Positions 9,653 through 19,452 of a stretch of DNA of 64,000 nt are shown one piece after another. The DNA comes from Ferrimonas balearica DSM 9799 (lineage in GTDB: Bacteria > Pseudomonadota > Gammaproteobacteria > Enterobacterales > Shewanellaceae). Numbering within the stretch: position 1 is the first letter of the stretch; each line of letters begins with the position of its first letter. The notes beneath the pieces were generated by a model. That model ran no database searches, was not told the origin of the DNA, and saw nothing but the letters and a program-made list of their open reading frames with translations. A program made the translations under genes and the position numbers. Where the stretch lies: the NCBI RefSeq assembly GCF_000148645.1, contig NC_014541.1:2069139-2133138 (forward strand), read 5' to 3'.

Positions 9653-10656
9653 AGGCCTGGCTTAAAGGCATTCTGGTGGCCTCCGGCCTGACCATTACCG
9701 TAACCCTGGCAGGGGCAGGTTTTGCCTGGTACCAGACGCAACAAGCGATGGTGCAACCGTTGCAATTGACGCAACCGGAAGAGATTACCCTGACTCGGGG
9801 CGCCAACGCAGGAACCCTACTGGCAGACTGGGAAAAAGCCGGTTGGATTGAGCAACGTTTCTGGCTCCGTCTGGCGCTGAAACTCCAGCCCGAACTGACC
9901 GCCATTAAATCCGGCACCTATGAACTGGCCCCCGACATGACCGTGGCTCAGGCTCTGGCACTGCTGGTGGCCGGCGATGAAAAGCAGTTCCAGATCACCC
10001 TGGTTGAGGGCGGCACCGCAAAGCAGTGGCTGGCTCAGGTGCAGGCGCATCCGCGGATCCAGGCCACTCTGGAAGACATTGCGGCGCTGGACATGGCCCT
10101 TGGGCTGGCGGACCAGCCGGTAGAGGGCTGGCTCTATCCCGATACCTACGCCTTTACCGCAGGGACTACGGATCTGGCGATCCTTCAGCGCGCTTTCGAT
10201 CAAATGGAGTCTGCGGTGGAAACCGTTTGGGCTCAACGGGTAAAAAACCTGCCCATCGACACCCCCTATGAGATGCTGATCCTGGCCTCCATCATCGAGA
10301 AGGAAACCGGCAAGCCGGAGGAGCGTCGCCTGGTCAGTTCGGTGTTCGTCAACCGACTGAATAAAGGGATGCGCCTGCAGACCGATCCGACCGTGATCTA
10401 TGGAGTGGGAGAGGATTACCAGGGGCGCATCACCCGTAAGCACCTGAACACCTGGACGCCGTACAACACCTACCGCATTCACGGTTTGCCGCCGACCCCA
10501 ATCGCCAACCCTTCGCTGGCCTCATTGCAGGCCGCGGTGAACCCGGAGCAGAGTGACTACCTCTACTTTGTGTCCAAGGGTGACGGGTCTCATCAGTTCT
10601 CCCGCACCCTGCGGGAACACAACAACGCGGTTAACCGCTACATCAGAAATCGTTAA
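9643..10656 (+). CDS. mltG: endolytic murein transglycosylase
   Basis: Cleaves nascent glycan strands and so ends peptidoglycan polymerisation; anchored in the inner membrane facing the periplasm. One N-terminal membrane segment (about residues 8-28), then a LysM-like region, then the YceG catalytic domain with the glutamate of ASIIEKETG near residue 220 and the conserved HGLPPTPIANP near 282. Length is 337 (E. coli 340). An open frame extends upstream through pabC, but the ATG at 9643 is the natural start. It is 3 bases from tmk. Confidence 0.95.
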   Translation: MALKAWLKGILVASGLTITVTLAGAGFAWYQTQQAMVQPLQLTQPEEITLTRGANAGTLLADWEKAGWIEQRFWLRLALKLQPELTAIKSGTYELAPDMTVAQALALLVAGDEKQFQITLVEGGTAKQWLAQVQAHPRIQATLEDIAALDMALGLADQPVEGWLYPDTYAFTAGTTDLAILQRAFDQMESAVETVWAQRVKNLPIDTPYEMLILASIIEKETGKPEERRLVSSVFVNRLNKGMRLQTDPTVIYGVGEDYQGRITRKHLNTWTPYNTYRIHGLPPTPIANPSLASLQAAVNPEQSDYLYFVSKGDGSHQFSRTLREHNNAVNRYIRNR

Positions 10657-10659
10657 AGC

Positions 10660-11283
10660 ATGACAGAGCAAGGCACATTCATCGTAATTGAGGGTCTGGA
10701 AGGGGCGGGCAAAAGTACCGCCATTGCCGTGGTGGACCAATACCTCAAGCAACGCTTCCCGGAGCGCGAGATTGTTCATACCCGCGAACCGGGCGGCACC
10801 CCCCTGGCGGAAGAGATCCGGGCGATCTGGAAGCAACCCCGGGAAGAGGCGATGGCCCCCATGACCGAGCTGCTGATGGTGTATGCCTGTCGCGCCCAGT
10901 TGGTGGAGTCCGTCATCAAGCCGGCACTGGCTCGCGGTGCCATCGTGGTGGGCGACCGTCATGACCTGTCCAGTAAAGCCTATCAGGGCGGCGGCCGGGG
11001 ACTGGCGGAGCCGGTGGCGCGCCTGTCGGCGCTGACGCTGGGGGATTTCGCCCCGGACCTCACCCTCTACCTTGATATCGACCCGGCCGTCGGTCTGGCC
11101 CGGGCCCGTGCCCGTGGTGAACTGGATCGCATTGAACAGGAGGCGCTGGCCTTCTTCCAGCGTGCCCGGGCCACCTATCAGGCGGAAGCGGCGGCCGACC
11201 CCCGCATTGTGACCATTGATGCGGGCCAAAGCCTGGAACAGGTGCATCAGTCGCTGATTAATGCGCTGGACGCGGGCCTATGA
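10660..11283 (+). CDS. tmk: thymidylate kinase
   Basis: Phosphorylates dTMP to dTDP, the last specific step toward dTTP. The P-loop [10 protein letters not shown] is at residues 10-19, the TREPGGTP motif near 45, the [16 protein letters not shown] block near 100, and the LID-like [11 protein letters not shown] near 150, as in E. coli-type enzymes. Length is 207 (E. coli 213). Its stop codon overlaps the holB start (ATGA). Confidence 0.96.
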   Translation: MTEQGTFIVIEGLEGAGKSTAIAVVDQYLKQRFPEREIVHTREPGGTPLAEEIRAIWKQPREEAMAPMTELLMVYACRAQLVESVIKPALARGAIVVGDRHDLSSKAYQGGGRGLAEPVARLSALTLGDFAPDLTLYLDIDPAVGLARARARGELDRIEQEALAFFQRARATYQAEAAADPRIVTIDAGQSLEQVHQSLINALDAGL

Positions 11284-12185
11284 TCGAAGGCTACCCCTGG
11301 CTTCTGCCGGTTGCCGAACAGTGGCAGCAACAGCGCCAGCAAGGGCGGCTGGGGCATGCGCTGATCCTGCAGGGGCCTGCCGGCGTCGGTAAGAGTCTGC
11401 TGGCCGACTGGATCGTCTCCCGTCTGCTCTGTCTCGAAGGGCGTGGTTGTGGCCACTGTAAAGGATGCCAACTGCTGGCTGCGGGTCATCACCCTGACCG
11501 CTACGAGCTGGCACCGGAAGGGCAGCAGATCAAAGTGGATGCGGTGCGTGGCCTGATCAGCCAGTTGGCGGGTACGGCCCACCAAGGCGGCGCGCGGGTG
11601 GCGATCATCCATCAGGCTCAACGTCTCAACGCGGCGTCTGCCAACGCGCTGCTGAAAACCCTTGAGGAGCCGCCAGCGGGCGTGTACCTGGTGTTGGTGG
11701 TCGGGCCGGGGCAGCCGTTGTTGCCGACCATTGTCAGCCGCTGTCAGCGGCTGGTGGTACCGATGCCTTCTGCCGCTGCGATTGAGCAGTTTCTGGGGGA
11801 GCAGGGCAACGCACTGGCATCGTGGGCATACTGGCCCCGTATTCTCGGGGGGCCATTGGCCATTCGTCATGCGGTTGAAGAGGGCAAGCTGGACCAGCTG
11901 GCGACCTTGCGCCAGGGCTGGCAGCGCAGTCTGAACCACGGGTTGCTGGATCCGGTATTGAGTCAAGTGGATGCGGAACAGGCGCCGACAGTACTCAAGG
12001 TGTTGTACTTTGAGCTATTATCGCAGTGTGAGGCAGACCCACAGCAAACGGTGTGGTGTTACCCCATGATGCAAAAGGTGGCGCAGACGCAACGTTGGCT
12101 GGACCGTCAGACCGGCATCAACTTGACGGCCACCTTTCAGCAATTGATAGTGGAATATCGACGCGGAGCCCAGGAGGGGGCATAA
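11280..12185 (+). CDS. holB: DNA polymerase III delta' subunit
   Basis: Clamp-loader subunit of the replicative polymerase. Seen: P-loop-like [13 protein letters not shown] near residue 35, a zinc module with [13 protein letters not shown] near 55-67, the [12 protein letters not shown] motif near 123 and an SRC arginine-finger-like motif (IVSRCQRL) near 153. Length is 301 against 334 in E. coli, with a short C-terminal collar domain. It overlaps tmk by 4 bases and is followed after 6 bases by pilZ. Confidence 0.93.
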   Translation: MIEGYPWLLPVAEQWQQQRQQGRLGHALILQGPAGVGKSLLADWIVSRLLCLEGRGCGHCKGCQLLAAGHHPDRYELAPEGQQIKVDAVRGLISQLAGTAHQGGARVAIIHQAQRLNAASANALLKTLEEPPAGVYLVLVVGPGQPLLPTIVSRCQRLVVPMPSAAAIEQFLGEQGNALASWAYWPRILGGPLAIRHAVEEGKLDQLATLRQGWQRSLNHGLLDPVLSQVDAEQAPTVLKVLYFELLSQCEADPQQTVWCYPMMQKVAQTQRWLDRQTGINLTATFQQLIVEYRRGAQEGA

Positions 12186-12191
12186 ACCTGT

Positions 12192-12518
12192 ATGGTGACA
12201 TTGGAAGTTCAGTTCGACAGTTTGGCCCAGTTGTTTCGTGCCTACATGCCCTTTGTCCGGCATGGTGGACTGTTTTTCGTTTCCAGCCATGAGTATCAAC
12301 TCGGTGACTGGGTCGAGGCGCGCTACCGTCTGCCGGAAAGTGCCGAATGGCATGAGTTCGGTGGCAAGGTGGTGTGGATCAATCCCCTGGGTTCTCAGGG
12401 TGGACGCCCGCCCGGTGTTGGCATCGCCTTTGGCGACGAGCAGAACCCCCATAAGCCCCGCATTGAACAACTGCTGGCTGACCAGCTCGGCTCCAATCAA
12501 TTGACCTCCACTATGTAG
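12192..12518 (+). CDS. pilZ: PilZ-domain protein, type IV pilus PilZ-like
   Basis: A 108-residue single-domain PilZ protein placed behind holB, the position where Pseudomonas and Shewanella carry the pilus-biogenesis protein PilZ. The sequence runs LFRAYMPFVRHGGLFF near the N-terminus and GVGIAF near residue 77. The RxxxR and D/NxSxxG ligand motifs of c-di-GMP-binding PilZ domains are not evident, which fits the non-binding PilZ subfamily. The pilus role comes from family and position only. A terminator follows. Confidence 0.85.
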   Translation: MVTLEVQFDSLAQLFRAYMPFVRHGGLFFVSSHEYQLGDWVEARYRLPESAEWHEFGGKVVWINPLGSQGGRPPGVGIAFGDEQNPHKPRIEQLLADQLGSNQLTSTM

Positions 12519-12545
12519 CCGGGTACCCTTGCGGCCCGGTTTTTT
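12519..12545 (+). terminator. terminator after pilZ
   Basis: CCGGG and CCCGG pair around an 11-base loop and are followed by six T. It probably ends the dcd-pilZ operon or partly separates tatD from it. Confidence 0.7.
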
Positions 12546-12561
12546 AGTGGAGCGTTCCCCT

Positions 12562-13329
12562 GTGCTCATCGATTCCCATTGTCACCTGGACCGCCTCGTA
12601 GAAGGCGACCAGCCGGGTGATCTGCAACCCATCCTCGACGCGGCCCGAGCTCGTGGCGTAGAGAAGTTCCTTTGCGTCTCCGTATCGCAAAAGGGCTATC
12701 CCCGCATGAAAGCGCTGGCGGCGCCCCATCCCGAGGTGGTGATCTCCTGTGGCGTGCATCCCCTCGACATCAAGGATGGATTTGATCCGGCCTGGCTGGC
12801 GCAGGAAGCGGCGGCCACTGAGGTGGTGGCACTGGGTGAAACCGGTCTGGATTACTACTACAGCCAGGATAATGTCGAGGCGCAGCAAGCCGCGTTTGCC
12901 AGCCATATCGAGTTGGCCAACCAGCTGAATAAGCCGGTGATTATCCACACCCGGGATGCCCGTGAGGACACCCTGGGGGTGTGGCGTGAGTGCCAGGGCC
13001 AGAACGGTGTATTGCACTGCTTTACGGAAACTTGGGAGATGGCGCGTGACGCCCTCGATTTGGGCCTTCACATCTCCATCAGCGGTATCGTAACGTTCCG
13101 CAATGCCGAAGCGTTGCGTGACGTGGTGCGAAAAGTGCCCATGGATCGCCTGTTAGTGGAAACCGACTCTCCCTATCTGGCGCCGGTACCATACCGGGGC
13201 AAAACCAACCAGCCCGCTTACGTGCATGAAGTGGCCCAGTTTGTGGCTGACCTGAAGCAGGTGCGTTACGAAGCGTTACTGGAACAGACCAGCGAGAACT
13301 TCTATCGCTTGTTCCCCGGGGCGCGATAA
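12562..13329 (+). CDS. ycfH: TatD-family metal-dependent hydrolase (YcfH)
   Basis: A 255-residue TIM-barrel metallohydrolase of the TatD family; relatives act as DNases or aminoacylases and the cellular role is uncertain. Metal ligands are visible: DSHCHLD at residues 4-10, GETGLDYYY near 93, the HTRDA motif near 130, HCFTE near 155 and ETDSPYLAP near 205. The GTG at 12562 is chosen because GGAG lies 9 bases upstream and the protein then begins directly before the DSHCHLD metal site. It sits at the end of the tmk-holB-pilZ series, as in E. coli-type order. Confidence 0.92.
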   Translation: MLIDSHCHLDRLVEGDQPGDLQPILDAARARGVEKFLCVSVSQKGYPRMKALAAPHPEVVISCGVHPLDIKDGFDPAWLAQEAAATEVVALGETGLDYYYSQDNVEAQQAAFASHIELANQLNKPVIIHTRDAREDTLGVWRECQGQNGVLHCFTETWEMARDALDLGLHISISGIVTFRNAEALRDVVRKVPMDRLLVETDSPYLAPVPYRGKTNQPAYVHEVAQFVADLKQVRYEALLEQTSENFYRLFPGAR

Positions 13330-13351
13330 GTCGTCCGCGGTGATCAGAAAA

Positions 13352-13374
13352 GGGCAGCCACAGGCTGCCCTTTG
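13352..13374 (+). terminator. terminator of ycfH
   Basis: GGGCAGCC and GGCTGCCC pair around ACA, preceded by AAAA and followed by TTTG. Good rho-independent shape just behind the stop codon. Confidence 0.75.
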
Positions 13375-13388
13375 CGTTGTTTACGCAC

Positions 13389-13424
13389 AAAAAAAAGCCC
13401 GCGACGACTCCGATGTCACGAGCT
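13389..13424 (-). terminator. terminator of rsmF
   Basis: On the minus strand AGCUCGUGAC pairs with GUCGCGGGCU (two G-U pairs), then a run of eight T. It lies about 107 bases past the rsmF stop. The rest of the 13425-13530 gap shows nothing further. Confidence 0.7.
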
Positions 13425-13530
13425 TAGGGGAAGGGGATCGTGCCACCTCGGGCACCTTGTAGGCTGTAAGCGTAGACCAGTCTGGTCGATTTGCAGCACC
13501 AATCCCCGATATTTCGTAACAGCACGTTTC

Positions 13531-14943
13531 TCAGCGGGTGCTGATCTTATCCCGCACCAGTTCTCGCGGCAGCGCATTCTTGAGGCGACTGCCCACCCAT
13601 TTCGCCAATCCCAGCGGGTGGCCAAGCCAGGTTACAACAACCTCGCCCTTGCCTTCGGCGCTGCTGCGACTGACGTCGCGGCCCATCAGGTATTGCTCCG
13701 CTTCACCGTTACTCAGTGCCACCGCTTTGTCATCGTCCAGTGCTAAAGCCATGGCCGCTTCGTGGAACGTCTTGAACCCTTTCTTGTGGGTTTCTGCCAG
13801 TTTCAGGCCCATCCGATCCATCCGGATGGTACCGATCCAGTGTTCCAGCCCCTCAGGGAACCACCACAGTTCGCTGTCGCGTGCCATGATGCGCCCATCT
13901 TCGGGCAGGCTGAGCCCAAGCTGCCCGGCCAGGTACTCGGTAACCGACTCGACCTCCGCACGCTTGGCGGGCAGGTAGGGAAACTTGCCCAGCTTGTAGC
14001 GACGCTGTTCGGTGTCGATGCTGGCGGTTTTACGCAGGGCAGCCACAAAGAACCCTTCGGAGTCGTAGATCTGCGGCCAGACGTGCAGGTAGCCTTCATC
14101 AGTGGTGGCGCGATCCGCGCCGGGGAACAGGTCGGCCAGGTTTTCCACTTCCACTGCGTCCGGGTATTGGTCCAGCAGATGCTGGCACACATCCTGATTC
14201 TCCCGGTGGTTCAGGGTGCAGGTGGAGTAAACCAGCAGGCCACCGGGTTTGAGGGCTGCAAACGCGGACTCAATCAAACCCCGCTGCAGTTCAGCGATCT
14301 CCTCAACCGATTCCGGGTCCCAGTTGGCAAAGGCATCCGGGTCTTTGCGAATGGTGCCTTCGCCGGAGCAGGGCGCGTCCAGCAGGATGGCATCGAACTG
14401 TTCCGGCAGTGCCGGACCAAACACCCTTCCGTCAAAATGGGTCATCACCACATTGCGGATCCCCAGACGCGATAAGTTGGCGTGCAGGCCCTTGAGTCGG
14501 CTGGAGGAGTACTCATTGGCCAGCAGCAGGCCCTGGTTGTCCAGTCGTGCGGCAATCTGGGTGGTCTTTGAGCCCGGTGCGGACGCCACATCCAACACAC
14601 GCTGGGGGGCATGGCTGTGAGTAAACAGCGCGGTAGGTGGCATCATCGAGGACGCCTCCTGAATGTAAAACAGGCCAGCAAGGTGCTCAGCCGTGTTCCC
14701 CAGGGTTTGGCTTTCGTCGTCGCGCTCAAGCCAAAAGCCCTCTTCGCACCAAGGCACCGGGGTCAGGGTCCAGCCCTTATCGCTCATTAACTCGACAAAG
14801 CCTTCCACGCTGATCTTTAACGTATTGACGCGTATGGAACGACGCAGCGGTTGGCCGCTGTACGCGATGAAATCATCGAGGGTAAGATGGGCGGGCAGAA
14901 TCGCCTTGATGCTGTCCAGAAATTGTTGGGGGAAGGGCGCCAT
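13531..14943 (-). CDS. rsmF: 16S rRNA m5C1407 methyltransferase
   Basis: SAM-dependent RNA cytosine-5 methyltransferase that modifies C1407 of 16S rRNA in E. coli. Seen: SAM-site [13 protein letters not shown] near residue 123, [15 protein letters not shown] with one catalytic cysteine near 190, and the [11 protein letters not shown] motif with the second cysteine near 240. A C-terminal PUA-like RNA-binding region ends the protein. Length is 470 (E. coli 479). The frame is open for a further 800 bases upstream, antisense to the next gene; the ATG at 14943 matches the family N-terminus. It neighbours letB-letA, as in E. coli, but with a SpmA-SpmB gene in between. Confidence 0.95.
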   Translation of the reverse strand: MAPFPQQFLDSIKAILPAHLTLDDFIAYSGQPLRRSIRVNTLKISVEGFVELMSDKGWTLTPVPWCEEGFWLERDDESQTLGNTAEHLAGLFYIQEASSMMPPTALFTHSHAPQRVLDVASAPGSKTTQIAARLDNQGLLLANEYSSSRLKGLHANLSRLGIRNVVMTHFDGRVFGPALPEQFDAILLDAPCSGEGTIRKDPDAFANWDPESVEEIAELQRGLIESAFAALKPGGLLVYSTCTLNHRENQDVCQHLLDQYPDAVEVENLADLFPGADRATTDEGYLHVWPQIYDSEGFFVAALRKTASIDTEQRRYKLGKFPYLPAKRAEVESVTEYLAGQLGLSLPEDGRIMARDSELWWFPEGLEHWIGTIRMDRMGLKLAETHKKGFKTFHEAAMALALDDDKAVALSNGEAEQYLMGRDVSRSSAEGKGEVVVTWLGHPLGLAKWVGSRLKNALPRELVRDKISTR

Positions 14944-15007
14944 GTTCCGGGTCCTTGAGGGTAAAACGGCGGCAACTATAACACAGCGGAAGTGAGGTAG
15001 GCACAGA

Positions 15008-16234
15008 GTGTTAAACAGAGTTTGGGGCGGCTTCTTTCTGCTGTCTGGATTGGCGGCGCTTATGCAGTGGTACGGCGGCAACGATGCCATCTTTGCCACC
15101 CTGATAGAGCAGGTGATGTCGATGGCCAAACTGGCGGTGGAGATCGCCATTGGCCTGGCCGGCATCATGGCCCTGTGGATGGGCTTGCTGAAGATCGCTG
15201 AACATTCCGGGCTGACGGATAAACTGGCGCGCTGGCTGTCTCCGCTGCTGCATCGGTTGATGCCGGAGGTGCCCAAGGGCGACCCCGCCTTTGGTGCGAT
15301 CACCATGAACCTGTCGGCCAATGTGCTTGGCCTGGATAATGCCGCCACGCCCATGGGGCTGCGGGCCATGAAGGCGCTGCAGCGCCTTAACCCCAGGCCG
15401 GATACCGCCAGTAACGCGCAAATCCTGTTCCTGGTGCTGAATACCTCCTCCGTCACCCTGTTTCCCATTGCGGTCCTGCTGTACCGGGCGCAACAGGGAG
15501 CTGCCAACCCCGCGGAGGTGTTTGTCCCCATTCTGTTGGCCACCACGGCCTCCACCCTGGCGGGATTGCTTTGTGTGGCAGCCGTACAGCGCATCAATCT
15601 GCTGAATCGGGTGGTGTTGCTCTGGGCAGCGGCCATCGTCGGCCTGCTGATGGCGCTGTTGGCCACCGTAGCCGGATACAGCGCGCAGCAACTGCAGGGA
15701 TTTTCCGTATTCTGGGGCAATGCGGCGCTCTGTGCCTTTATCGGCATCATTCTGGCCAGCGGGTACTGGCGCGGCGTTGCGGTGTTTGACCGCTTTGTCG
15801 AGGGGGCGAAAGAGGGGTTTCACACCACCGTCAGCATCGCGCCTTACTTGCTGGCGATGCTGGTGGCCATCGGGGCACTGCGCGGTTCCGGCGCGTTGGA
15901 ACTGTTTCTCGATGGGATCCGAAGCGTGGTGTTGGTACTGGGGTGGGATGGGCGCTTTGTCGATGCGCTGCCAACGGCGTTGATGAAACCGTTTAGTGGC
16001 TCCGGCGCCCGGGCAATGATGCTGGAAACCATGAGCAGCCACGGCGTTGATTCGTTTGCCGGTCGGTTGGCTGCCTTGTTCCAGGGCTCAACGGAAACCA
16101 CCTTCTACGTTCTTGCGGTCTATTTTGGCGGGGTGGGCATTCGCCACACCCGCCATGCCATTCCGTGTGGTTTGGCAGCGGACCTGGCCGGCATTCTGGC
16201 GGCCATTGCCGTTGCCTATTGGTTCTTTGGCTGA
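15008..16234 (+). CDS. SpmA-SpmB fusion, nucleoside-recognition (Gate) membrane protein
   Basis: A 408-residue polytopic membrane protein. The first ~200 residues match the SpmA pattern ([21 protein letters not shown] near 98), and the second half matches SpmB ([14 protein letters not shown] near 328, [17 protein letters not shown] near 358). In Bacilli these are separate spore-maturation proteins with Gate domains. Fused forms are common in non-sporulating proteobacteria, where the substrate is unknown. The GTG at 15008 follows GAGG by several bases. Inserted between rsmF and letB, and convergent with letB. Confidence 0.88.
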   Translation: MLNRVWGGFFLLSGLAALMQWYGGNDAIFATLIEQVMSMAKLAVEIAIGLAGIMALWMGLLKIAEHSGLTDKLARWLSPLLHRLMPEVPKGDPAFGAITMNLSANVLGLDNAATPMGLRAMKALQRLNPRPDTASNAQILFLVLNTSSVTLFPIAVLLYRAQQGAANPAEVFVPILLATTASTLAGLLCVAAVQRINLLNRVVLLWAAAIVGLLMALLATVAGYSAQQLQGFSVFWGNAALCAFIGIILASGYWRGVAVFDRFVEGAKEGFHTTVSIAPYLLAMLVAIGALRGSGALELFLDGIRSVVLVLGWDGRFVDALPTALMKPFSGSGARAMMLETMSSHGVDSFAGRLAALFQGSTETTFYVLAVYFGGVGIRHTRHAIPCGLAADLAGILAAIAVAYWFFG

Positions 16235-16238
16235 GTGT

Positions 16239-18830
16239 TCAGAAACGCGGCTGCCAGTCCAACCAATCCGCTTTGGGACGCTCGGCCAGCTGGAACCGGG
16301 CACCGTTATCCAGCACGTCGCTGTCGGCCTGTTCGGTGGCAAAGGCGATACCACCGATCAGCAGGGTTTCCAGTGACTCCGCAGCCACCTGAGCGCCGCT
16401 GAACCAGCCCACATCCACGTAGAGACCCGATGCGTTCCAGAACTGGCTGGTGCGATTGACCAGGTGCTGGTAGCGCGGGTCAAACTGCACTTCGATGTCC
16501 ACCGAGGCGCCATCCTCCGCCAGCCGGGTGTGAACCACTTCCCCCACCTTCATCTGGCGGTAGAGCACCGGGCTGCCGATCTTCAGTGAGCCCAGTCGGG
16601 ACTGATTCAGCACCAGGCGCAGGCCATCGTCGTAGGGCAGCAGCAGAGGGGTATCCTGCAACAGCGTAAAGTGATCCTCGCGACTGCCGGATTGGCCGGG
16701 CAGGGCGGCGATGTAGTTGCCGGTAAGCAGGGTATCCAGATTCTTGGCGCCGGCCAGACTGACATCGGCGCTGACCAGATAGAAACGGGCATCGTTACGC
16801 AGGAAGTGGGTTTGCCACTTGGGCGCCAGACTGGCCTTCACGGTCTGGTGTTGCAGGTCATCACTGAGGGTGACACTGTCGACCTGACCAATGGTGTGGC
16901 CCAGATAACGGATGGCGGCATTTCGTTCTAACCGGACTTTGGCCGGGGCGTAAAGGGTCAGCTCGACGCTGGGTTCAATGGCGGATTGGCGGTCAGGGAA
17001 GATCCGCAGGTCGGCTTCGGCAGCGCCCTCCAACTGGTCAAAGCCGAGACCGCCACGCAGCAACTGCGGCAAGGGACCGGCTTCAATGGAAACGCCTGCC
17101 AGCGACCCTTCCACCTTGATGGGGCTCTGGTGCCAGAAACGAGCCCGCTGATCGACCAACTGACGATAGGCTGGCTGAACCGCCAGTTTCACCGCGAATC
17201 CGTCGCCCTGAAGGCCGATATCAGCCACCTTGCCAACTTCCAGCTCACGGTAGTAGAGCGGGGCGCCGAGGGTCAGCCCCTTCAGCTCATGGGCAAACAG
17301 AGTGACAGTAACGGCAGGGCCTTCCAGCGCCTGCTGGCGATTCGGGAAGACGGTAAAGACCTTGTCTGTCGATGCGGCGTCGCCCTCACCACTGCTGAAA
17401 CTGATGCCACCCTTTATCAGATTGGCCAGCGGTGCTGCCTGCACTTTGATGCCGGACAGGTCGGCTTCCACGGCGACACCACTGTGCAGCCAGAAGCGGG
17501 ATTGTTCCTTAACCAACTGGTCATAGGGCTGGCTGACCCAGGCGGTGGCTTCGATGCCGTCATCGGTCAGTGCCATTTGCAGCACTTCGCCAACCGGGAA
17601 ACCGCGATAGAGCAGGGGGGCGCCGATGGAGAGGCCGGTGGCGTCGCTTTGACTGAGGTGGATTAATCGCCCCTGGCCGGGGTTCAGGGGGCGGGTATCA
17701 TCCAGTTGGAACTGGTCTGAAAACGCTCCCTGGCCGGGCAGCAGAGCGATGAAGTCGCCAAAGATCAGGGTGTCCAGATGCTTCACCCCATCCAGCGCCA
17801 ACTCGGCACCGGCGCGCCAGAAACGGCTGCCAGCGGTAAACAGGTGACGGTATTCACCGTTGATGCGGGCATTAAGAACGACACCGGATTCGGTCAGGGC
17901 GATGTGGTTGATGGCGCCCAGTTTCAGTCCCCGATGTTGAATTGGCGTGCCAACGCGAAGCCCTTCCGCGTGTTCGGCGGTGAATTCAATGTCAAAGCTG
18001 GGTTGCGCTTCATCAGCATTGGCGTGCAAGCGATACAGGTCACCGGATCGGGCTTCTTCACCTTCCGCCGGAGAGGAGAAACTGATGCCACCGGCCAGCA
18101 GCGTCGCCAGACTGTCGAGCTCCACGTTGATGCCGTCCAGGCCGGCCTGAACCCGGGCACCGGAAAGATTCCAGAAGCGGCTGTTATTGCGTACCAGGCT
18201 GCGGTACTTCGCCTCAATCGCTGCGGTGAGGCGGACTTTCAGTGTGTCCTGCTCCAGCTCGTACTTGATGATCTGGCCCACCTGAATCTGGTGGAAGTAG
18301 ACGCCACTGCCCACATCCAGCGAGCCGCGCCGATCCGCCAGCAGCTCAATGGTCAGGCTGCCATTCTGGGCCGCTGCCAGAGGCGCATCGAAACTGCCTT
18401 CAAAGCGGGTACGACGGGAGCCTTCGCCGGGGGACATGGTGATGTAGTTGCCACTGAACAAGGCATCCAGTCCTTCGATACCGGTCAGGGAGGCTTTGGG
18501 AGTCACCAGCCAGAATTGGGTGCCTCGGCGCAGTAGGTCGTCTACCTGGTGGCTCATCTTAACGGTGACGGTGACACCGCCTTCTTCGTTAAGCTCAACC
18601 TGGTTAACCTGGCCAACCACCAGGCCCTGGTAACGCACCAGGGTTTTATTGGCTTCAATGCCATTGGCAGAAGGGAACTGAATCTCGATGTCGGTGCCAC
18701 GTTCGCGAACGTAAGAGGCGAGCAGCCACGCTCCCAGCAGGAACGCGGTAATGGGCAGAATCCAGATCGGAGAGAGCAGCTTCTTCTTAGCGACTTTCGG
18801 TGTCTTGGTGGCGGTCATGGAACTCTTCAC
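16239..18830 (-). CDS. letB: LetB, seven-MCE-domain periplasmic lipid tunnel
   Basis: An 863-residue protein with one N-terminal membrane anchor (about residues 22-40) and seven successive MCE domains, recognisable by repeats such as GLVVGQV, QIQVGQI, GLKLGAI, GFPVGEV, ELEVGKV, GHTIGQV and QMKVGEV. E. coli LetB (YebT, 877 residues) has the same number and stacks into a tube that spans the periplasm for phospholipid movement. An alternative start is the ATG at 18818. It overlaps the second letA half by 44 bases, so translation is likely coupled, and ends 5 bases from the convergent SpmA-SpmB gene. Confidence 0.95.
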   Translation of the reverse strand: MKSSMTATKTPKVAKKKLLSPIWILPITAFLLGAWLLASYVRERGTDIEIQFPSANGIEANKTLVRYQGLVVGQVNQVELNEEGGVTVTVKMSHQVDDLLRRGTQFWLVTPKASLTGIEGLDALFSGNYITMSPGEGSRRTRFEGSFDAPLAAAQNGSLTIELLADRRGSLDVGSGVYFHQIQVGQIIKYELEQDTLKVRLTAAIEAKYRSLVRNNSRFWNLSGARVQAGLDGINVELDSLATLLAGGISFSSPAEGEEARSGDLYRLHANADEAQPSFDIEFTAEHAEGLRVGTPIQHRGLKLGAINHIALTESGVVLNARINGEYRHLFTAGSRFWRAGAELALDGVKHLDTLIFGDFIALLPGQGAFSDQFQLDDTRPLNPGQGRLIHLSQSDATGLSIGAPLLYRGFPVGEVLQMALTDDGIEATAWVSQPYDQLVKEQSRFWLHSGVAVEADLSGIKVQAAPLANLIKGGISFSSGEGDAASTDKVFTVFPNRQQALEGPAVTVTLFAHELKGLTLGAPLYYRELEVGKVADIGLQGDGFAVKLAVQPAYRQLVDQRARFWHQSPIKVEGSLAGVSIEAGPLPQLLRGGLGFDQLEGAAEADLRIFPDRQSAIEPSVELTLYAPAKVRLERNAAIRYLGHTIGQVDSVTLSDDLQHQTVKASLAPKWQTHFLRNDARFYLVSADVSLAGAKNLDTLLTGNYIAALPGQSGSREDHFTLLQDTPLLLPYDDGLRLVLNQSRLGSLKIGSPVLYRQMKVGEVVHTRLAEDGASVDIEVQFDPRYQHLVNRTSQFWNASGLYVDVGWFSGAQVAAESLETLLIGGIAFATEQADSDVLDNGARFQLAERPKADWLDWQPRF

Positions 18831-19452
18831 ATTCGAGATCCCACAGTAAGCGGGGATCGAGGGTTTTCGCAGCCAACTGAGTGAACAGAATCACCAGGGC
18901 AAAAAAGGTGGCCGCGGGCGCAGGCTTGGCGTGGAGCAGTTGCCCCATATTGACCAGGCTTACCATGATGGAGATAACAAACAGGTCCAGCATCGACCAG
19001 CGGCCAATGAATTCAATCACATGAAAGCTGAAGGTAAGCTGTCGCCGTGACATTTTCAGACGAAACTGGATGGTCATCAGGATCAGGCTGAGGCCGATGA
19101 TCTTGGCCATGGGCACCAGGATGGACGCGGTGAACACGATGATGGCGATGCCCACCATATCGCTTTCGACCAATGCCACGATACCGCTGTAGATGGTGTC
19201 GTAGGTGGTACGGCCCTGGTTGGTCAATTGGGTAATGTAGAGCGAGTTGGCCGGGAACAGCAGAAACACCGCGGTTATCAGCAGGGCCCAGGAGTATTCC
19301 AGGCTGCGCGGCTTACGGTCGTACACCGGCGTGTGGCAGCGCGGACAGTGATCGGCCTGATGCACCACCAGGCCACAACCGCCGCAAAGGCGCAGGTTGC
19401 GGTCAAGCCCGCGTTCCGGGCGGGGGCGTTCATTTGCCATAAGTTTCGTCAT
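18787..19452 (-). CDS. letA: LetA C-terminal half (PqiA-family membrane protein)
   Basis: A 221-residue protein with a zinc-ribbon-like pair (LCGGCG near residue 22 and CPRCH near 36) followed by about four membrane segments. It matches the second half of E. coli LetA (YebS, about 427 residues), the inner-membrane partner of LetB. The start region overlaps the end of the upstream half by 23 bases and offers two ATGs (19452 and 19440), so re-initiation is plausible. No disrupted motif suggests decay; both halves look complete. Confidence 0.9.
   Translation of the reverse strand: MTKLMANERPRPERGLDRNLRLCGGCGLVVHQADHCPRCHTPVYDRKPRSLEYSWALLITAVFLLFPANSLYITQLTNQGRTTYDTIYSGIVALVESDMVGIAIIVFTASILVPMAKIIGLSLILMTIQFRLKMSRRQLTFSFHVIEFIGRWSMLDLFVISIMVSLVNMGQLLHAKPAPAATFFALVILFTQLAAKTLDPRLLWDLECEEFHDRHQDTESR

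Noticed and set aside
14944-15750. N-terminal extension of rsmF
   Set aside because: The extra 269 codons are antisense to the SpmA-SpmB gene and have no RsmF similarity; the family start is at 14943.
16870-16882. GTGACACTGTCGA as a matS site
   Set aside because: 11 of 13 positions match GTGACRNYGTCAC, but the last two of the second half-site fail and it lies inside letB; chance match likely. No exact matS was seen by eye in the window.
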